64,000 nt of DNA from Devosia chinhatensis (GCF_000969445.1 NZ_JZEY01000061.1:855501-919500), one strand, 5' to 3'; shown: positions 26,810 to 35,811, numbered from the stretch's first letter. Numbers and translations are program-made. Notes: generated from the letters alone by a model not told the origin.

Positions 26810-29233
26810 TTACTTTCGCAATTCCCCGCCCGTTGTCTTGGTGACAGCGGCGACGACTGCCGCCGAGACCTTTTCGATTTCCTCGTCGGTCAGCGTCCTG
26901 TCACGCGGCTGCAGCGTCACCTCGATGGCGACGGACTTCCTGCCTTCCCCGACATGGGCGCCTTCGAACACGTCGAAAATCCCCACATCCTTGATCAGCG
27001 TCTTGTCCGCACCACGGGCGGCCTTGAGGATGGCGGCGGCGGTGACGCCCCGGTCCATGACGAAGGCGAAGTCGCGGCTGACCGGCTGGAAGGGCGACAA
27101 GGACAGGGCCGGCTTGGTCTTGGTGGCCTTCTTGCGCGCTTCGGGCAGGGCATCGAGATCGATCTCGAAGGCCGCGACCGGGCCGTCGATGTCGAGCGCC
27201 GCGGCCAGGGCCGGATGCAGTTCACCGAAGCAGCCCAAAGTCACCTTGGGACCAAGCGCGATGCGTCCGCCGCGCCCCGGATGGCTCCAGGCAGCCGGCT
27301 CGGCAAGCACCTGGACCTTTTCGATGTCGATGCCGAGGGCGTCGAGCGTGGCAGCCAGATCCGCCTTGGCATCCCAGACATTGACGGCCTGCGCCTTGCC
27401 CGACCAGTGGCGACCTGCGCCATCCTGCCCGGCCGTGCCGGTGCGCACGCCCGAGGCATAGGTATGCTGGCCTTCGGGCGCGTCGGAGAGAAAGATCTGT
27501 CCGACTTCGAACAGCGCCACATCGGCAAAGCCGCGATTGGCATTGCGGCGCGCTCCGGCCAGAAGGCCTGGCAGCAGCGAGGGGCGCATGTCGGTCATGT
27601 CCGAGGCGATGGCATTGGCCAATTGGCGATCCTCGGTGCCGCCGCCGAAGCGGGTGGCGTCGTCGTGGGAAATGAAGCTCCAGGTGACCACTTCGTCAAG
27701 GCCCCGCGCCGCCAGCGCCCGGCGGGCAATGCGGCGACGGTTCTGGATGCTGGTGAGAATGCGCGGCGCCACATGGTTGAGGCGGGGCAGGGGCTCGACC
27801 GGGACATTGTCGACGCCCACCATGCGCATCACTTCTTCCACGAGGTCGGCTTTTTGCGTCACGTCGGGGCGCCAGCTGGGCACGGTGACGCTGCGCGTCT
27901 CGCCGGTGCCGGCAAGAGCAAAACCGAGACGGCCCAGAATAGCCTCGATCTCGGCCGGCGCGACGTCGAGGCCGGTCAGCCGGCGGACTTCGGCCAGGGG
28001 GAAGTCCACGACGCTATTGGGAAAGACGTCCTCGCCCGAAATGGCCGGCTCCATCGGCTCGCCACCGCAGAGCTCGAGCACAAGCCGGGTCGCCAGCTCG
28101 AGACCCGGTTCGGTCAGCGCGGGATCGACATTGCGTTCGAGCCGGTAGCGGGCATCGGAGACGATACCGGTCTTGCGGCCGGACTGGGCGATGAGATCGG
28201 GGTCCCAGGAGGCGCATTCCATGAAGACATTGGTGGTCTCATCGGTCACGCCCGAGCGGATGCCGCCCATGATGCCGCCGAGGCAAAGCGGGCCCTTGTC
28301 GTCGGCAATGACCGTCATGGTCTCGTCGAGCGTATAGATCTTGTTGTCGAGCGCGTCGAAGGCCTCGCCGCGAGCCGGGCGGAGCACCATCTGGCCCTCG
28401 ACCTTGTCGGCATCATAGGCATGGAGCGGCCGGCCCCAGCCGAGCGAGACGAGATTGGTGATGTCGACGATTGCATTGATCGGCCGGAGCCCCACGGCGC
28501 GCAGGCGCGCCTGCAGCCAGTCCGGGGAGGGGCCGTTTTTCACATTGGCGATGTAGCGGCCGGCAAACTTGCGGATCGCCTTGTTCTCGCCGGCAGCAAA
28601 ATTGTGCGGCAGCGGCGCAATCGGGCTCGATCCTTTGGAGGGCACGGGCGAGAAGTCGGTTTTTTTGAGGGTACCCAGACCAAAGGCGGCGAGATCGCGC
28701 GCCACGCCATAGACACCGGTGGCGTCGCCGCGATTGGGCGTGATGGAAATATCGAAGACCACGCCGTTAATGCCGGCATAATCGACGTATCGCGCCCCGA
28801 TCGGGGCATCCTCGGGCAACTCGATGATGCCGTCATGGTCGTTGGACAATTCCAGCTCGGCTGCCGAGCAGAGCATGCCGTTGGAGGGTGCGCCGCGAAT
28901 GACGACGCCACCCTTGAGTTCGAAATCCTTGCCCGGAATATAGGTGCCCGGCGCGGCAAAGACCGATTTCAGCCCGGTCCGGCAATTGGGCGCGCCGCAG
29001 ACGACATCGATCAGTTCGCCGGTGCCGGCATCGACCTTGCAGATATTGAGATGGTCGGAATTGGGGTGCGGCTTGGCCTCCACCACATGCGCGACGACAA
29101 AGGCCTGCAGCGCCTTGCCCTGGCTCTCAATGGCTTCCACTTCGAGCCCGACCATGGTCAGCGCCTTGCTGATCTCATCGGCGGTGGCATTGGTGTCGAG
29201 ATGTTCCTTGAGCCAGTCGAGGGTGAATTTCAT
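26810..29233 (-). CDS. pheT: phenylalanyl-tRNA synthetase beta subunit
   Basis: An 807-residue subunit of the alpha2-beta2 enzyme that charges tRNA-Phe. Order of domains: N-terminal fragment, the tRNA-binding EMAP-like OB domain (VVAHVVEAKPHPNSDHLNIC, residues 45-150), B3/B4 editing region (LHAYDADKVEGQMVLRPARG), B5, the catalytic-like core, and the C-terminal anticodon-binding FDX domain (FVMDRGVTAAAILKAARG, then VAIEVTLQPRDRTLTDEEI). The ATG ending at 29233 follows AAGGAC. It lies 12 bases after the ASCH-exonuclease gene, within the pheS operon. Confidence 0.97.
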   Translation of the reverse strand: MKFTLDWLKEHLDTNATADEISKALTMVGLEVEAIESQGKALQAFVVAHVVEAKPHPNSDHLNICKVDAGTGELIDVVCGAPNCRTGLKSVFAAPGTYIPGKDFELKGGVVIRGAPSNGMLCSAAELELSNDHDGIIELPEDAPIGARYVDYAGINGVVFDISITPNRGDATGVYGVARDLAAFGLGTLKKTDFSPVPSKGSSPIAPLPHNFAAGENKAIRKFAGRYIANVKNGPSPDWLQARLRAVGLRPINAIVDITNLVSLGWGRPLHAYDADKVEGQMVLRPARGEAFDALDNKIYTLDETMTVIADDKGPLCLGGIMGGIRSGVTDETTNVFMECASWDPDLIAQSGRKTGIVSDARYRLERNVDPALTEPGLELATRLVLELCGGEPMEPAISGEDVFPNSVVDFPLAEVRRLTGLDVAPAEIEAILGRLGFALAGTGETRSVTVPSWRPDVTQKADLVEEVMRMVGVDNVPVEPLPRLNHVAPRILTSIQNRRRIARRALAARGLDEVVTWSFISHDDATRFGGGTEDRQLANAIASDMTDMRPSLLPGLLAGARRNANRGFADVALFEVGQIFLSDAPEGQHTYASGVRTGTAGQDGAGRHWSGKAQAVNVWDAKADLAATLDALGIDIEKVQVLAEPAAWSHPGRGGRIALGPKVTLGCFGELHPALAAALDIDGPVAAFEIDLDALPEARKKATKTKPALSLSPFQPVSRDFAFVMDRGVTAAAILKAARGADKTLIKDVGIFDVFEGAHVGEGRKSVAIEVTLQPRDRTLTDEEIEKVSAAVVAAVTKTTGGELRK

Positions 29234-29245
29234 GTCTGTCGGTCC

Positions 29246-30286
29246 TTAGCGGAAGTCGCTTTTGCTGCCGGTGATCGGCGGCAGCGCAGAGGAGAGTTTC
29301 AAAAGTTCGACGAGCACATTGGCAAAGCCGCGCGCATCGTCGATGGCCTTATGCGTGTGGGCGATGTGGCCATAGAACTCGGCCGGCAGCTTGCTCATGC
29401 CCCAGTCGAGATAGGGCGCGCCGCGCAGCGTTCCGGCCATGGTGTAGAGACAGATGCCGCCGCCGCGGAAGATCTGCCGGCCCTTGAAGGGGCCCGACAG
29501 GGCCCGCGTGCCGGCATATTCATCGAGGTAATGATCCATCCAGAGCCCGTCGAAGATCATCGGGGCTGCGACGAAGACCTTGGGGCCGGGCAGGCTCTCC
29601 ACCCAATCGGCAAAGCGTGGCATGACGATTGTGGGTTCTTCAGCGCCTTCGGTGGCCGCCTTCCAGGCCTCGGGCTGGGTCGCCCACCAGTCCATGGTGG
29701 TGTCGTTCGTGGTGCGGTCGGGCCGCGGGGTCAGCACGGCCTCGAACTCCCCATGCCGCGTGCCATCGCCGGCAATGGCGACCGAGGCAAAGCTCAGCAT
29801 GGAATTGTGCAGGGGCGTCGGCCCGTCCGATTCGATGTCGGTGACGATGAAGATCGGCGTCGCCACGCGGTTATAGAGCTCCCGCCCCGCCGGCAGCACG
29901 CTCACCAGCCGAAAGGTTTCGCAGACGATCTCCATGTCCGGCGAAAAGCCGCCATTGCGGGCGAAATAGGCCTCGTGCCCGGCGCGCCACGCGGCATAGG
30001 GCCCTTCACCCTCGCGGTCGGTGAAGCTGGGGTCGATATCGTCGAAGCGGCGTGTCTCCACCGACAGCGTCTCGATCACGCAGGCCTCTTCGCCCAACCC
30101 ATTGAGCACGATATCGCGCCGTCCCACCTGCGGCAGGGGCTCGGCATCACCGCCAAAATCGCGCAGCGCCCCACATGTGGCCGTCTTCTTGCCGGCCAGC
30201 ACCAGCGCGAGCAGGCTATCGGCCAGCTCTGGAGAGTCCCCGAAGCTGAAGCGGATCGGCGTGTCGCTTTTTATGGCGTCGACCAT
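29246..30286 (-). CDS. ASCH domain fused to DEDDh exonuclease-like domain
   Basis: A 346-residue two-domain protein. Residues 10-128 look like an ASCH domain (RFSFGDSPELADSLLALVLA, then GKKTATCGALRDFG), an RNA- or modified-nucleoside-binding fold; YqfB of this class hydrolyses N4-acetylcytidine. Residues 143-332 look like a DEDDh 3'-5' exonuclease: Asp150 and Glu152 in VTDIESDG, Asp246 in APMIFDGLWM, and His312-x4-Asp317 in THKAIDDA. The fusion is inferred from one continuous frame; the domain calls rest on motifs only. It lies between pheS (5 bases) and pheT (12 bases), so it is co-transcribed with them and may act on RNA. The exact substrate is unknown. Confidence 0.75.
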   Translation of the reverse strand: MVDAIKSDTPIRFSFGDSPELADSLLALVLAGKKTATCGALRDFGGDAEPLPQVGRRDIVLNGLGEEACVIETLSVETRRFDDIDPSFTDREGEGPYAAWRAGHEAYFARNGGFSPDMEIVCETFRLVSVLPAGRELYNRVATPIFIVTDIESDGPTPLHNSMLSFASVAIAGDGTRHGEFEAVLTPRPDRTTNDTTMDWWATQPEAWKAATEGAEEPTIVMPRFADWVESLPGPKVFVAAPMIFDGLWMDHYLDEYAGTRALSGPFKGRQIFRGGGICLYTMAGTLRGAPYLDWGMSKLPAEFYGHIAHTHKAIDDARGFANVLVELLKLSSALPPITGSKSDFR

Positions 30287-30291
30287 GGGAC

Positions 30292-31422
30292 CTAGCTCGA
30301 AAGCCCGCCAAACAGCGTCGGCAGGTCCAGCGGGCGGAAACCGTAATGCTCGATCCAGCGCTGGTCGGCATCGAAGAAATCGCGCAGGTCGGGCATGCCG
30401 TATTTGAGCATGGCGATGCGGTCGATACCGATGCCCCAGGCAAAGCCCTGATAGACGTCCGGATCGAGCCCGGCACTGCGGATGACATTGGGGTGGACCA
30501 TGCCGCAGCCCAGGATTTCCAGCCAGTCATTGCCCTCGCCGATCTTCACCTCGGCGCCGGAGCGGTCGCATTGCACGTCCACTTCCATGGAGGGCTCGGT
30601 GAACGGGAAAAAGCTCGGGCGGAAACGCAGGGTGACGCTGGGCACTTCGAAAAAGGCCTTGAGGAATTCCTCCAGCACCCAGCGCAGCTGGCCGATATGG
30701 CTCGACTTGTCGATGACCAGCCCTTCGACCTGATGGAACATCGGGGTATGGGTCTGGTCGCTGTCATTGCGATAGGTGCGGCCCGGCATGACCACGCGGA
30801 TCGGCGGGTCCTGCGGCGGCGTCAGGTAGGACGCAGCCGGCTTTTCATTGGTCTTTTGCATGACGCGCACCTGCACCGGCGAGGTATGGGTGCGCAGCAC
30901 CTTCTTTATCCCGTCGGGGCCGGGCTTCATGAAGAAGGTGTCGTGCATTTCACGCGCCGGATGGCCTTCGGGGAAGTTCAGCGCGGTGAAATTGTAGTAA
31001 TCGGTCTCGATATCGGGCCCTTCGGCGATGGAAAATCCCATATCCGAGAAGATGGCGGTGATTTCGTCGATGGTCTGGGAAATCGGATGGATGCGGCCGC
31101 GGGCCGTGGGCGCGGGACGCAAGGGCAGGGTGACGTCGAGCGTTTCGGCGGCGAGGCGCGCATCGAGCGCTGCCGCTTTCAGATCGGCGCCCCGCGCTTC
31201 GATCAGGCCCGCAATCTCGGTCTTGAGCCCATTGATGGCAGGGCCGGCCGCCTTGCGCTCTTCGGGTGGCATTGAACCAAGGGTCGCCAACAGGGCCGAA
31301 ACACTGCCCTTCTTGCCCAGAGCGGCGACGCGGACCGCATCGAGCCCAGCTTCGTTTTCGGCGGCGGCGATAGCGGCAGTCAGGTCGCTGCGCAGGGCGG
31401 AGATTTGGGCGTCTAGGGACAT
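30292..31422 (-). CDS. pheS: phenylalanyl-tRNA synthetase alpha subunit
   Basis: A 376-residue catalytic subunit of the synthetase. The N-terminal coiled coil carries [18 protein letters not shown]; the class II core has [30 protein letters not shown], the phenylalanine pocket [26 protein letters not shown] (motif 2/3 region) and [18 protein letters not shown]. Of two adjacent ATGs I take the second, ending at 31422, because GAGAAG is too close to the first. It follows rplT on the same strand with a terminator-like hairpin between. Confidence 0.96.
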   Translation of the reverse strand: MSLDAQISALRSDLTAAIAAAENEAGLDAVRVAALGKKGSVSALLATLGSMPPEERKAAGPAINGLKTEIAGLIEARGADLKAAALDARLAAETLDVTLPLRPAPTARGRIHPISQTIDEITAIFSDMGFSIAEGPDIETDYYNFTALNFPEGHPAREMHDTFFMKPGPDGIKKVLRTHTSPVQVRVMQKTNEKPAASYLTPPQDPPIRVVMPGRTYRNDSDQTHTPMFHQVEGLVIDKSSHIGQLRWVLEEFLKAFFEVPSVTLRFRPSFFPFTEPSMEVDVQCDRSGAEVKIGEGNDWLEILGCGMVHPNVIRSAGLDPDVYQGFAWGIGIDRIAMLKYGMPDLRDFFDADQRWIEHYGFRPLDLPTLFGGLSS

Positions 31423-31462
31423 CATCTTCTCAATTCGGACAGGCTGGCGCGGTTAGAGCAAA

Positions 31463-31504
31463 CAAAAACGCCCCGCGCCAGCCCTCCCGGGCGGCGCAAG
31501 GCGC
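31463..31504 (-). terminator. intrinsic terminator or attenuator between rplT and pheS
   Basis: Read on the minus strand, CGCC-TT-GCGCC pairs with GGCGC-GG-GGCG around a GC-rich loop, followed by TTTTTG. It ends the rpmI-rplT unit, or attenuates read-through into pheS. Confidence 0.6.
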
Positions 31505-31532
31505 AATTTCGACCTCAGCAGGCTGGGGTGTC

Positions 31533-31934
31533 TTAGGCGGTGACGCGGGCGTGGGTGGTGGTCTCCACGCTTTCCAGGTACGCCAGAGCGGCCTTGGCCT
31601 TGCCGACCAGGGCAGCGAACGCTTCGGGCTGGGTGATCGCGAGATCGGACAGCACCTTGCGGTCGACAGCAATCTCAGCCTTGCTGAGGCCGTCGATAAA
31701 TCGACCATAGGTCAGGCCGTGATCGCGCACCGCGGCGTTGATGCGCTGGATCCACAGGGCGCGGAAATTGCGCTTCTTGACGCGACGATCGCGATACGCG
31801 TACTGGCCGGCCTTTTCGACGGCCTGCTTGGCGATACGGATCGTGGACTTACGACGGCCATAATAGCCCTCGGCGGCCTTCAAGACCTTCTTGTGACGAG
31901 CGTGGGCGGTTACGCCCCTCTTTACGCGTGCCAT
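31533..31934 (-). CDS. rplT: 50S ribosomal protein L20
   Basis: A 133-residue primary-binding protein of the large subunit, basic N-terminal half [20 protein letters not shown] followed by [17 protein letters not shown] and the globular C-terminal half [21 protein letters not shown]20 also represses its own operon in other bacteria. It has a short C-terminal extension ([13 protein letters not shown]) usual in alphaproteobacteria. It lies 19 bases after rpmI. The usual third member infC is not adjacent. Confidence 0.98.
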   Translation of the reverse strand: MARVKRGVTAHARHKKVLKAAEGYYGRRKSTIRIAKQAVEKAGQYAYRDRRVKKRNFRALWIQRINAAVRDHGLTYGRFIDGLSKAEIAVDRKVLSDLAITQPEAFAALVGKAKAALAYLESVETTTHARVTA

Positions 31935-31953
31935 TTATTCGTGTCCTTCCAGC

Positions 31954-32154
31954 TTAGCGGTTGTACGGCATGTACCACTTCACCAGACCCTCGTCGCCCT
32001 TGGACAGGATCTTGGTGCCGCGGTTGGTGCGGATGTACTTTGCGTTGTGGCTGATCAGGCGGTGGCGCTTGCCGGCGACGCCGGCCTTCACCTTACCGGT
32101 TGCGGTGAAGCTGAAGCGCTTCTTGGCACCGGACTTGGTCTTCATCTTGGGCAT
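31954..32154 (-). CDS. rpmI: 50S ribosomal protein L35
   Basis: A 66-residue small basic ribosomal protein: [20 protein letters not shown], then [20 protein letters not shown]. The ATG ending at 32154 follows AAGGAC; an in-frame start 16 codons upstream would add residues not found in L35. First gene of the pair with rplT. Confidence 0.97.
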   Translation of the reverse strand: MPKMKTKSGAKKRFSFTATGKVKAGVAGKRHRLISHNAKYIRTNRGTKILSKGDEGLVKWYMPYNR

Positions 32155-32296
32155 TTTGCGGGTCCTTGTAGAAGTATCTTGATGGATTGAGGCCCATCGC
32201 ATTCATGAACCGCCACGGCATGCCTTTTGGCCGGGCGGTCCGGAAGATGCGGCTCTATAGGGGGAAAGCCGGGTGAAGGCAAGTGTCGCAATGCCG

Positions 32297-33808
32297 CTAA
32301 TGCGCTGTTACGGCCTCGCCATCGCGATAATGCCGCAAAGCGATGAAAACGGCGATGGCCATGAGGCCGATAAGCGTCGCGGCCGTCAGCAACACGGTGG
32401 AGTGGGCATGGATGAAGGCTAGGCGCGCCGCTTCGACCAGCGGCGCTCCGGCTTCGCCGAGATCCCGCGCCGCCAGCATGGTCTCGCCGATGGAATGGGT
32501 AGCACTGGCGGCCAGCGCCCCCGCCAGGTCGGCAGGCACCTGCAGAGCCGAGCTATAGCTTGCGGCCAGCAACACCCCGAAAAAGGTGATGCCCAGCCCC
32601 GCGCCCAGCTCATACCCCGTGCCCTCGAGCGAGCCGGCAGCACCGGCCTTTTCCACCGGAGCGCTCGACATGATCGCAATGGACGATGCGGTAAGCCCGA
32701 TGCTGAGGGAAAGGCCGAGCAGAGCCATCAGGGCGATGACGCCCAGGCCCGGATTGTGGAAATCGCTGAGGCCAAGCCCGGCAAGGCTGCCCGACGCCAC
32801 GAGAAGCGAGAGCGACGCCACGACCCGCAGCCCGACAAAGGCCGTCGCATAGCCGGCAATCGGGCCGCCGATGGCCGAGGCGATGACCAGCGGCATCATG
32901 AAGAGGCCCGCTTCGAGGGGGGAACGGCCGACGACGAACTGCAATTCCTGGGCGATGGTGAGCTCCGCCCCCGCCAGGGCGCCGGTGACGATCAGCGCCA
33001 TCAGGACGCCGACACGGATGGCCGGGCGGTTGAACAGGGACATGTCGAGCATCGGGCTGGCCGATGCCAATTGCTTGCGCACGAACACGCCAATGAGCCC
33101 CAGGCCGAGAGCCAGGGCGACGAGGGTGAGCGTCAGCGAGGCCCCGGGCTTGAAGCCGGATTTGACGGCATAAACCGTGGCGATGAGGCCGGCGATCAGC
33201 ATCACGGCCTGCCCGATGCTCCAATTGCCGTTGCCCTTGGGTGCGGTGCGCGGCAGGACCGCAAAGGCCAGCGGCCAGACGACCAGCATGACCGGCACGT
33301 TGATGAGAAACACCGAACCCCACCAGAAATGCTCGAGCAGGAAGCCGCCGACCAGTGGTCCCAGCGCCGATCCGGCCGCTCCGATCGTGCCCCAGAACCC
33401 GAGCGCTATGCCGCGTTCCTTGGGATCCTCGAAGGTCTGGCGGATGATCGCGAGGACATTGGGAATGACCATGGAGGCGCCCAGGGCCAGCACGACGCGG
33501 GCGCCGATCAGCACCGCAGGATTGGGGGCGAACGCCGCGATCACCGAGGCGACGAGGAAAATGACAAGGCCTGTGAGCAGCATGCGGCGATTGCCGATGC
33601 GGTCGGCCAAGGTGCCCATGGGCACCAGCAGGCCCGCCATCATCAGCGGGTAGATATCGATGATCCAGAGGATTTCGGTGCCGCTGGCGTTGAGCGCCAT
33701 GGTGAGCGACGGTACGGCGATGTGCAGGATGGTCATGTCGATGACAATAGGGGTGAAGGCCAGCATCACGGCGACCAGAACGAGCCAGCGATTGTGGGGG
33801 GCGGACAT
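32297..33808 (-). CDS. MFS drug efflux transporter, 14-helix DHA2 type
   Basis: A 503-residue inner-membrane proton antiporter. The N-terminus LVLVAVMLAFTPIVIDMTIL has the DHA2 motif D1 form, with motif A GTLADRIGNRRMLLTG and motif C-like GFWGTIGAAGSALGPLVGG. Around 14 hydrophobic segments can be counted. The opening resembles SmvA-type quaternary-ammonium/methyl-viologen exporters, but substrate is unproven. The start ending at 33808 has AGAGG seven bases upstream; the open frame beyond it overlaps the TetR gene and is spurious. It diverges from the TetR regulator across a palindromic operator, so it is probably repressed by it. Confidence 0.9.
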   Translation of the reverse strand: MSAPHNRWLVLVAVMLAFTPIVIDMTILHIAVPSLTMALNASGTEILWIIDIYPLMMAGLLVPMGTLADRIGNRRMLLTGLVIFLVASVIAAFAPNPAVLIGARVVLALGASMVIPNVLAIIRQTFEDPKERGIALGFWGTIGAAGSALGPLVGGFLLEHFWWGSVFLINVPVMLVVWPLAFAVLPRTAPKGNGNWSIGQAVMLIAGLIATVYAVKSGFKPGASLTLTLVALALGLGLIGVFVRKQLASASPMLDMSLFNRPAIRVGVLMALIVTGALAGAELTIAQELQFVVGRSPLEAGLFMMPLVIASAIGGPIAGYATAFVGLRVVASLSLLVASGSLAGLGLSDFHNPGLGVIALMALLGLSLSIGLTASSIAIMSSAPVEKAGAAGSLEGTGYELGAGLGITFFGVLLAASYSSALQVPADLAGALAASATHSIGETMLAARDLGEAGAPLVEAARLAFIHAHSTVLLTAATLIGLMAIAVFIALRHYRDGEAVTAH

Positions 33809-33867
33809 GTCGAAACCTCTTTGCACGAACGGCATTCCGGTCGATAACCGGAAGGAAAGCCGTATAT

Positions 33868-33883
33868 ATCCGTCCAGACGGAT
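33868..33883. promoter_or_regulatory. palindromic TetR operator
   Basis: ATCCGTC-CA-GACGGAT has two perfect 7-bp arms and lies between the divergent MFS and TetR starts, next to a TATATA that could be a -10 box. This is the expected place and shape for autoregulation by the TetR protein. Confidence 0.7.
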
Positions 33884-33898
33884 TGAAAAGAGGTGATG

Positions 33899-34441
33899 AT
33901 GGGCCGTAGGCAGACGATTGACCGGAGCGCGCTGCTCGATGCCGCCGAGCGCGTCGTGCTGCGCGAAGGCGCGGGCCAGCTGACGATGGACGCTGTTGCC
34001 GCCGAAGCCGGCGTCAGCAAGGGGGGCGTGCTCTATGCCTTTCCCAGCAAGGACGCGCTGATCGATGCCCTGTTCAATCGCGTCTTCGCCTCGATGGACA
34101 AAATTGCCGCCGACTTTATCGCCCGGGCGGGCGACAACGGAGAAAACTGGGCGAAAGCCCATGTGCTGGCCAGCCGCGATGCCGAGACGCTGAGCACCGA
34201 ACGCAGCGTCGCGCTGATCGCCAATTTCATGCGCTCACCGGAATATCGCAAAGGCGCGCGGGAATATTATGCCACCATTCTCGATCGTCTCGACCTGACC
34301 ACCCTGACCGGTCGCAAGGCAAGGCTGGCCTTGCTGGCCTGCGAAGGCGCGCTGCTGCTGCGGGGCTTTGACTTTCATCCAATCACCGCAGAGGACTGGA
34401 AGTCCATCCACGATGATATCCAGGATATCCTGCTGGGCTGA
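33899..34441 (+). CDS. TetR-family repressor
   Basis: A 180-residue repressor. Residues 8-55 are the TetR helix-turn-helix (SALLDAAERVVLREGAGQLT, MDAVAAEAGVSKGGVLYAF, PSKDALIDAL). The C-terminal part resembles the TetR_C_37-like ligand domain that is common beside SmvA-type exporters. Three start codons stand together; ATG 33899 has the best distance to AGAGG. Divergent from the MFS pump and likely represses it and itself. Its stop abuts the stop of the convergent glycosyltransferase. Confidence 0.9.
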   Translation: MGRRQTIDRSALLDAAERVVLREGAGQLTMDAVAAEAGVSKGGVLYAFPSKDALIDALFNRVFASMDKIAADFIARAGDNGENWAKAHVLASRDAETLSTERSVALIANFMRSPEYRKGAREYYATILDRLDLTTLTGRKARLALLACEGALLLRGFDFHPITAEDWKSIHDDIQDILLG

Positions 34442-35287
34442 TCAGGCTCTTGCCGCAGCCAACATGGGCTGGAGATGATCCTCGAACAGGAGGCCCGGGC
34501 GTGCCGCGAGCGCAGCGCCATAGGCCGCCTCGGCCTCGAGCGAGATGCGCAGGAACGCACTGACACCGTCGACGTCCGCCGCGCCCAGCCCGTAATGGCC
34601 GCTTTCCAGCCGCCGCAGGATTTCGCGCTTGGAGGCGATCATGCCCGCCGCCACGTCCTTGCCGTTGCTCATCGAGCCGTCGCGCTTGATGTAGTCGTGC
34701 AGCGGCGTGCCCAGGTGATAGCTTTGCGGAATGGTGCGGTAGAGCTGGAGCAGCAATTCGAGATCGGTCATGTTGCTCATGGTCGGGTCGTAGCGCCCGT
34801 CGCCCCGGCGCCGATCCCAAAGGATCATCGAATCCATCGAAAGGCTCACCCATTTGTGTTCGCCGGCCGTGAGCACGCGATCGCGGCCGTCGCCGACAAA
34901 ACGGAGATGGCTGAAATCGGTGGTCATCACGTCGAGCGCCGTGGTGACGATGCCATATTCGGCCAGGGCCGTGACCGCCTGTTCGAGCTTTTGCGGCTTG
35001 AGCCGGTCATCGGCATCGAGAATGGCCACATAGGGCGCTTCGATCTGGTCGAGCGCCACGTTCCGGGTGACGGAAGCGCCGCGCCCGATGCCGCCGCTGG
35101 TAAGAAAGACCTGGCGCCGATCCCCGAGGCCCCGTTCGCTCAGAAAACCGGCATAGTCGAAGCCGTCATCGGCAATGATCCAGTGCTCCCACTGGGCATG
35201 CGTCTGCTCGAGCACGCTCTGCACCGTGGCGGGCAGGGTGTCCTGAGCCTTGTAGGTGGGGGTGATGATTGCGACGGTTTGCGCCAT
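34442..35287 (-). CDS. family 2 glycosyltransferase
   Basis: A 281-residue GT-A fold enzyme. TVAIITPTYKAQDTLPATVQ is the nucleotide-sugar-binding start, VTRNVALDQIEAPYVAILDADDRL holds the DxD-type metal site (DADD), and TDLELLLQLYRTIPQ the acceptor region. No membrane helix is visible, so it is a soluble or peripheral enzyme. Sugar donor and acceptor are unknown. The stop adjoins the convergent TetR gene, and its start shares a short region with the divergent Hsp20 promoter. Confidence 0.88.
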   Translation of the reverse strand: MAQTVAIITPTYKAQDTLPATVQSVLEQTHAQWEHWIIADDGFDYAGFLSERGLGDRRQVFLTSGGIGRGASVTRNVALDQIEAPYVAILDADDRLKPQKLEQAVTALAEYGIVTTALDVMTTDFSHLRFVGDGRDRVLTAGEHKWVSLSMDSMILWDRRRGDGRYDPTMSNMTDLELLLQLYRTIPQSYHLGTPLHDYIKRDGSMSNGKDVAAGMIASKREILRRLESGHYGLGAADVDGVSAFLRISLEAEAAYGAALAARPGLLFEDHLQPMLAAARA

Positions 35288-35289
35288 GT

Positions 35290-35318
35290 CTTGAACCTTC
35301 TGCCTTGCTGACCCATAT
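35290..35318 (+). promoter_or_regulatory. sigma-32-like heat-shock promoter
   Basis: CTTGAA (35290-35295) and ACCCATAT (35311-35318) with a 15-base spacer match the RpoH consensus CTTGAA and CCCCATnT at all but one defined base. It lies some 70 bases before the hsp20 start and points towards it. Confidence 0.65.
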
Positions 35319-35324
35319 CTGGCT

Positions 35325-35391
35325 CACGCCTCCGATGCCACTTCTATCGGGTCGGGGGACGCAACGTTGCTTGACGATCAAGGACGGTATG
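35325..35391 (+). ncRNA. ROSE-like RNA thermometer in the hsp20 leader
   Basis: The last hairpin is TTGCT-TGA-CGA-TCA-AGGA: the anti-ribosome-site UUGCU pairs with AGGA through a G-G mismatch, flanked by a UGA/UCA stem. That is the diagnostic ROSE arrangement known from rhizobial small heat-shock genes. An upstream hairpin CCGAT/ATCGG and a GCAAC/GTTGC palindrome fill the rest of the leader. Heat would melt the weak stem and free the ribosome site. Confidence 0.65.
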
Positions 35392-35811
35392 ATGTCGCGC
35401 ATTTCGGTGTTTTCCGCACCCTTTCTTCTCGGCTTCGACAGCTTCGAGGAGCGTATCGATCGGCTGGCCCGATCCGCGGATGGCTATCCTCCGTACAATA
35501 TCGAGAGAACCCTGGGCGACGACGGCGCCGAACGGTTTCTCATCTCCATCGCGGTAGCGGGTTTCGCCCGGGGCGAGCTTGAGGTGACGGTGGAGGACAA
35601 CCAGCTGCAGGTGCGCGGCAAACAGAAGGACGAGCCCGGAAAAGACTATCTGCATCGCGGCATCGCCGCCCGCCAGTTCCAGCGCAATTTCCTCCTCGCC
35701 GACGGCATGGAGGTCAAGGATGCAACTTTGGGGCATGGCATGCTCGTTATAGCTCTCGAGCGGCCCCGGGCCGCCAAGATCGCCCGACAAATCGATATTC
35801 GCTCATTGTGA
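35392..35811 (+). CDS. Hsp20 small heat-shock protein
   Basis: A 139-residue alpha-crystallin chaperone that holds unfolding proteins in the cytosol. The alpha-crystallin domain (about residues 32-125) begins YPPYNIERTLGDDGAERFLI and has the EVTVEDNQLQVRGKQ strand and the family mark GMLVIALER near the end, a variant of GxLxxxxP. ATG 35392 is seven bases after AAGGA; an ATG directly before it is too close. It is preceded by a sigma-32-like promoter and a ROSE-like hairpin and followed by DUF1150, a pairing known from Rhizobiales. Confidence 0.93.
   Translation: MSRISVFSAPFLLGFDSFEERIDRLARSADGYPPYNIERTLGDDGAERFLISIAVAGFARGELEVTVEDNQLQVRGKQKDEPGKDYLHRGIAARQFQRNFLLADGMEVKDATLGHGMLVIALERPRAAKIARQIDIRSL

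Noticed and set aside
26954..30295. Open frame of about 1100 codons antisense to pheT and the ASCH-exonuclease gene
   Set aside because: It runs opposite to well-conserved coding sequence and has low-complexity, repetitive composition typical of a shadow frame.
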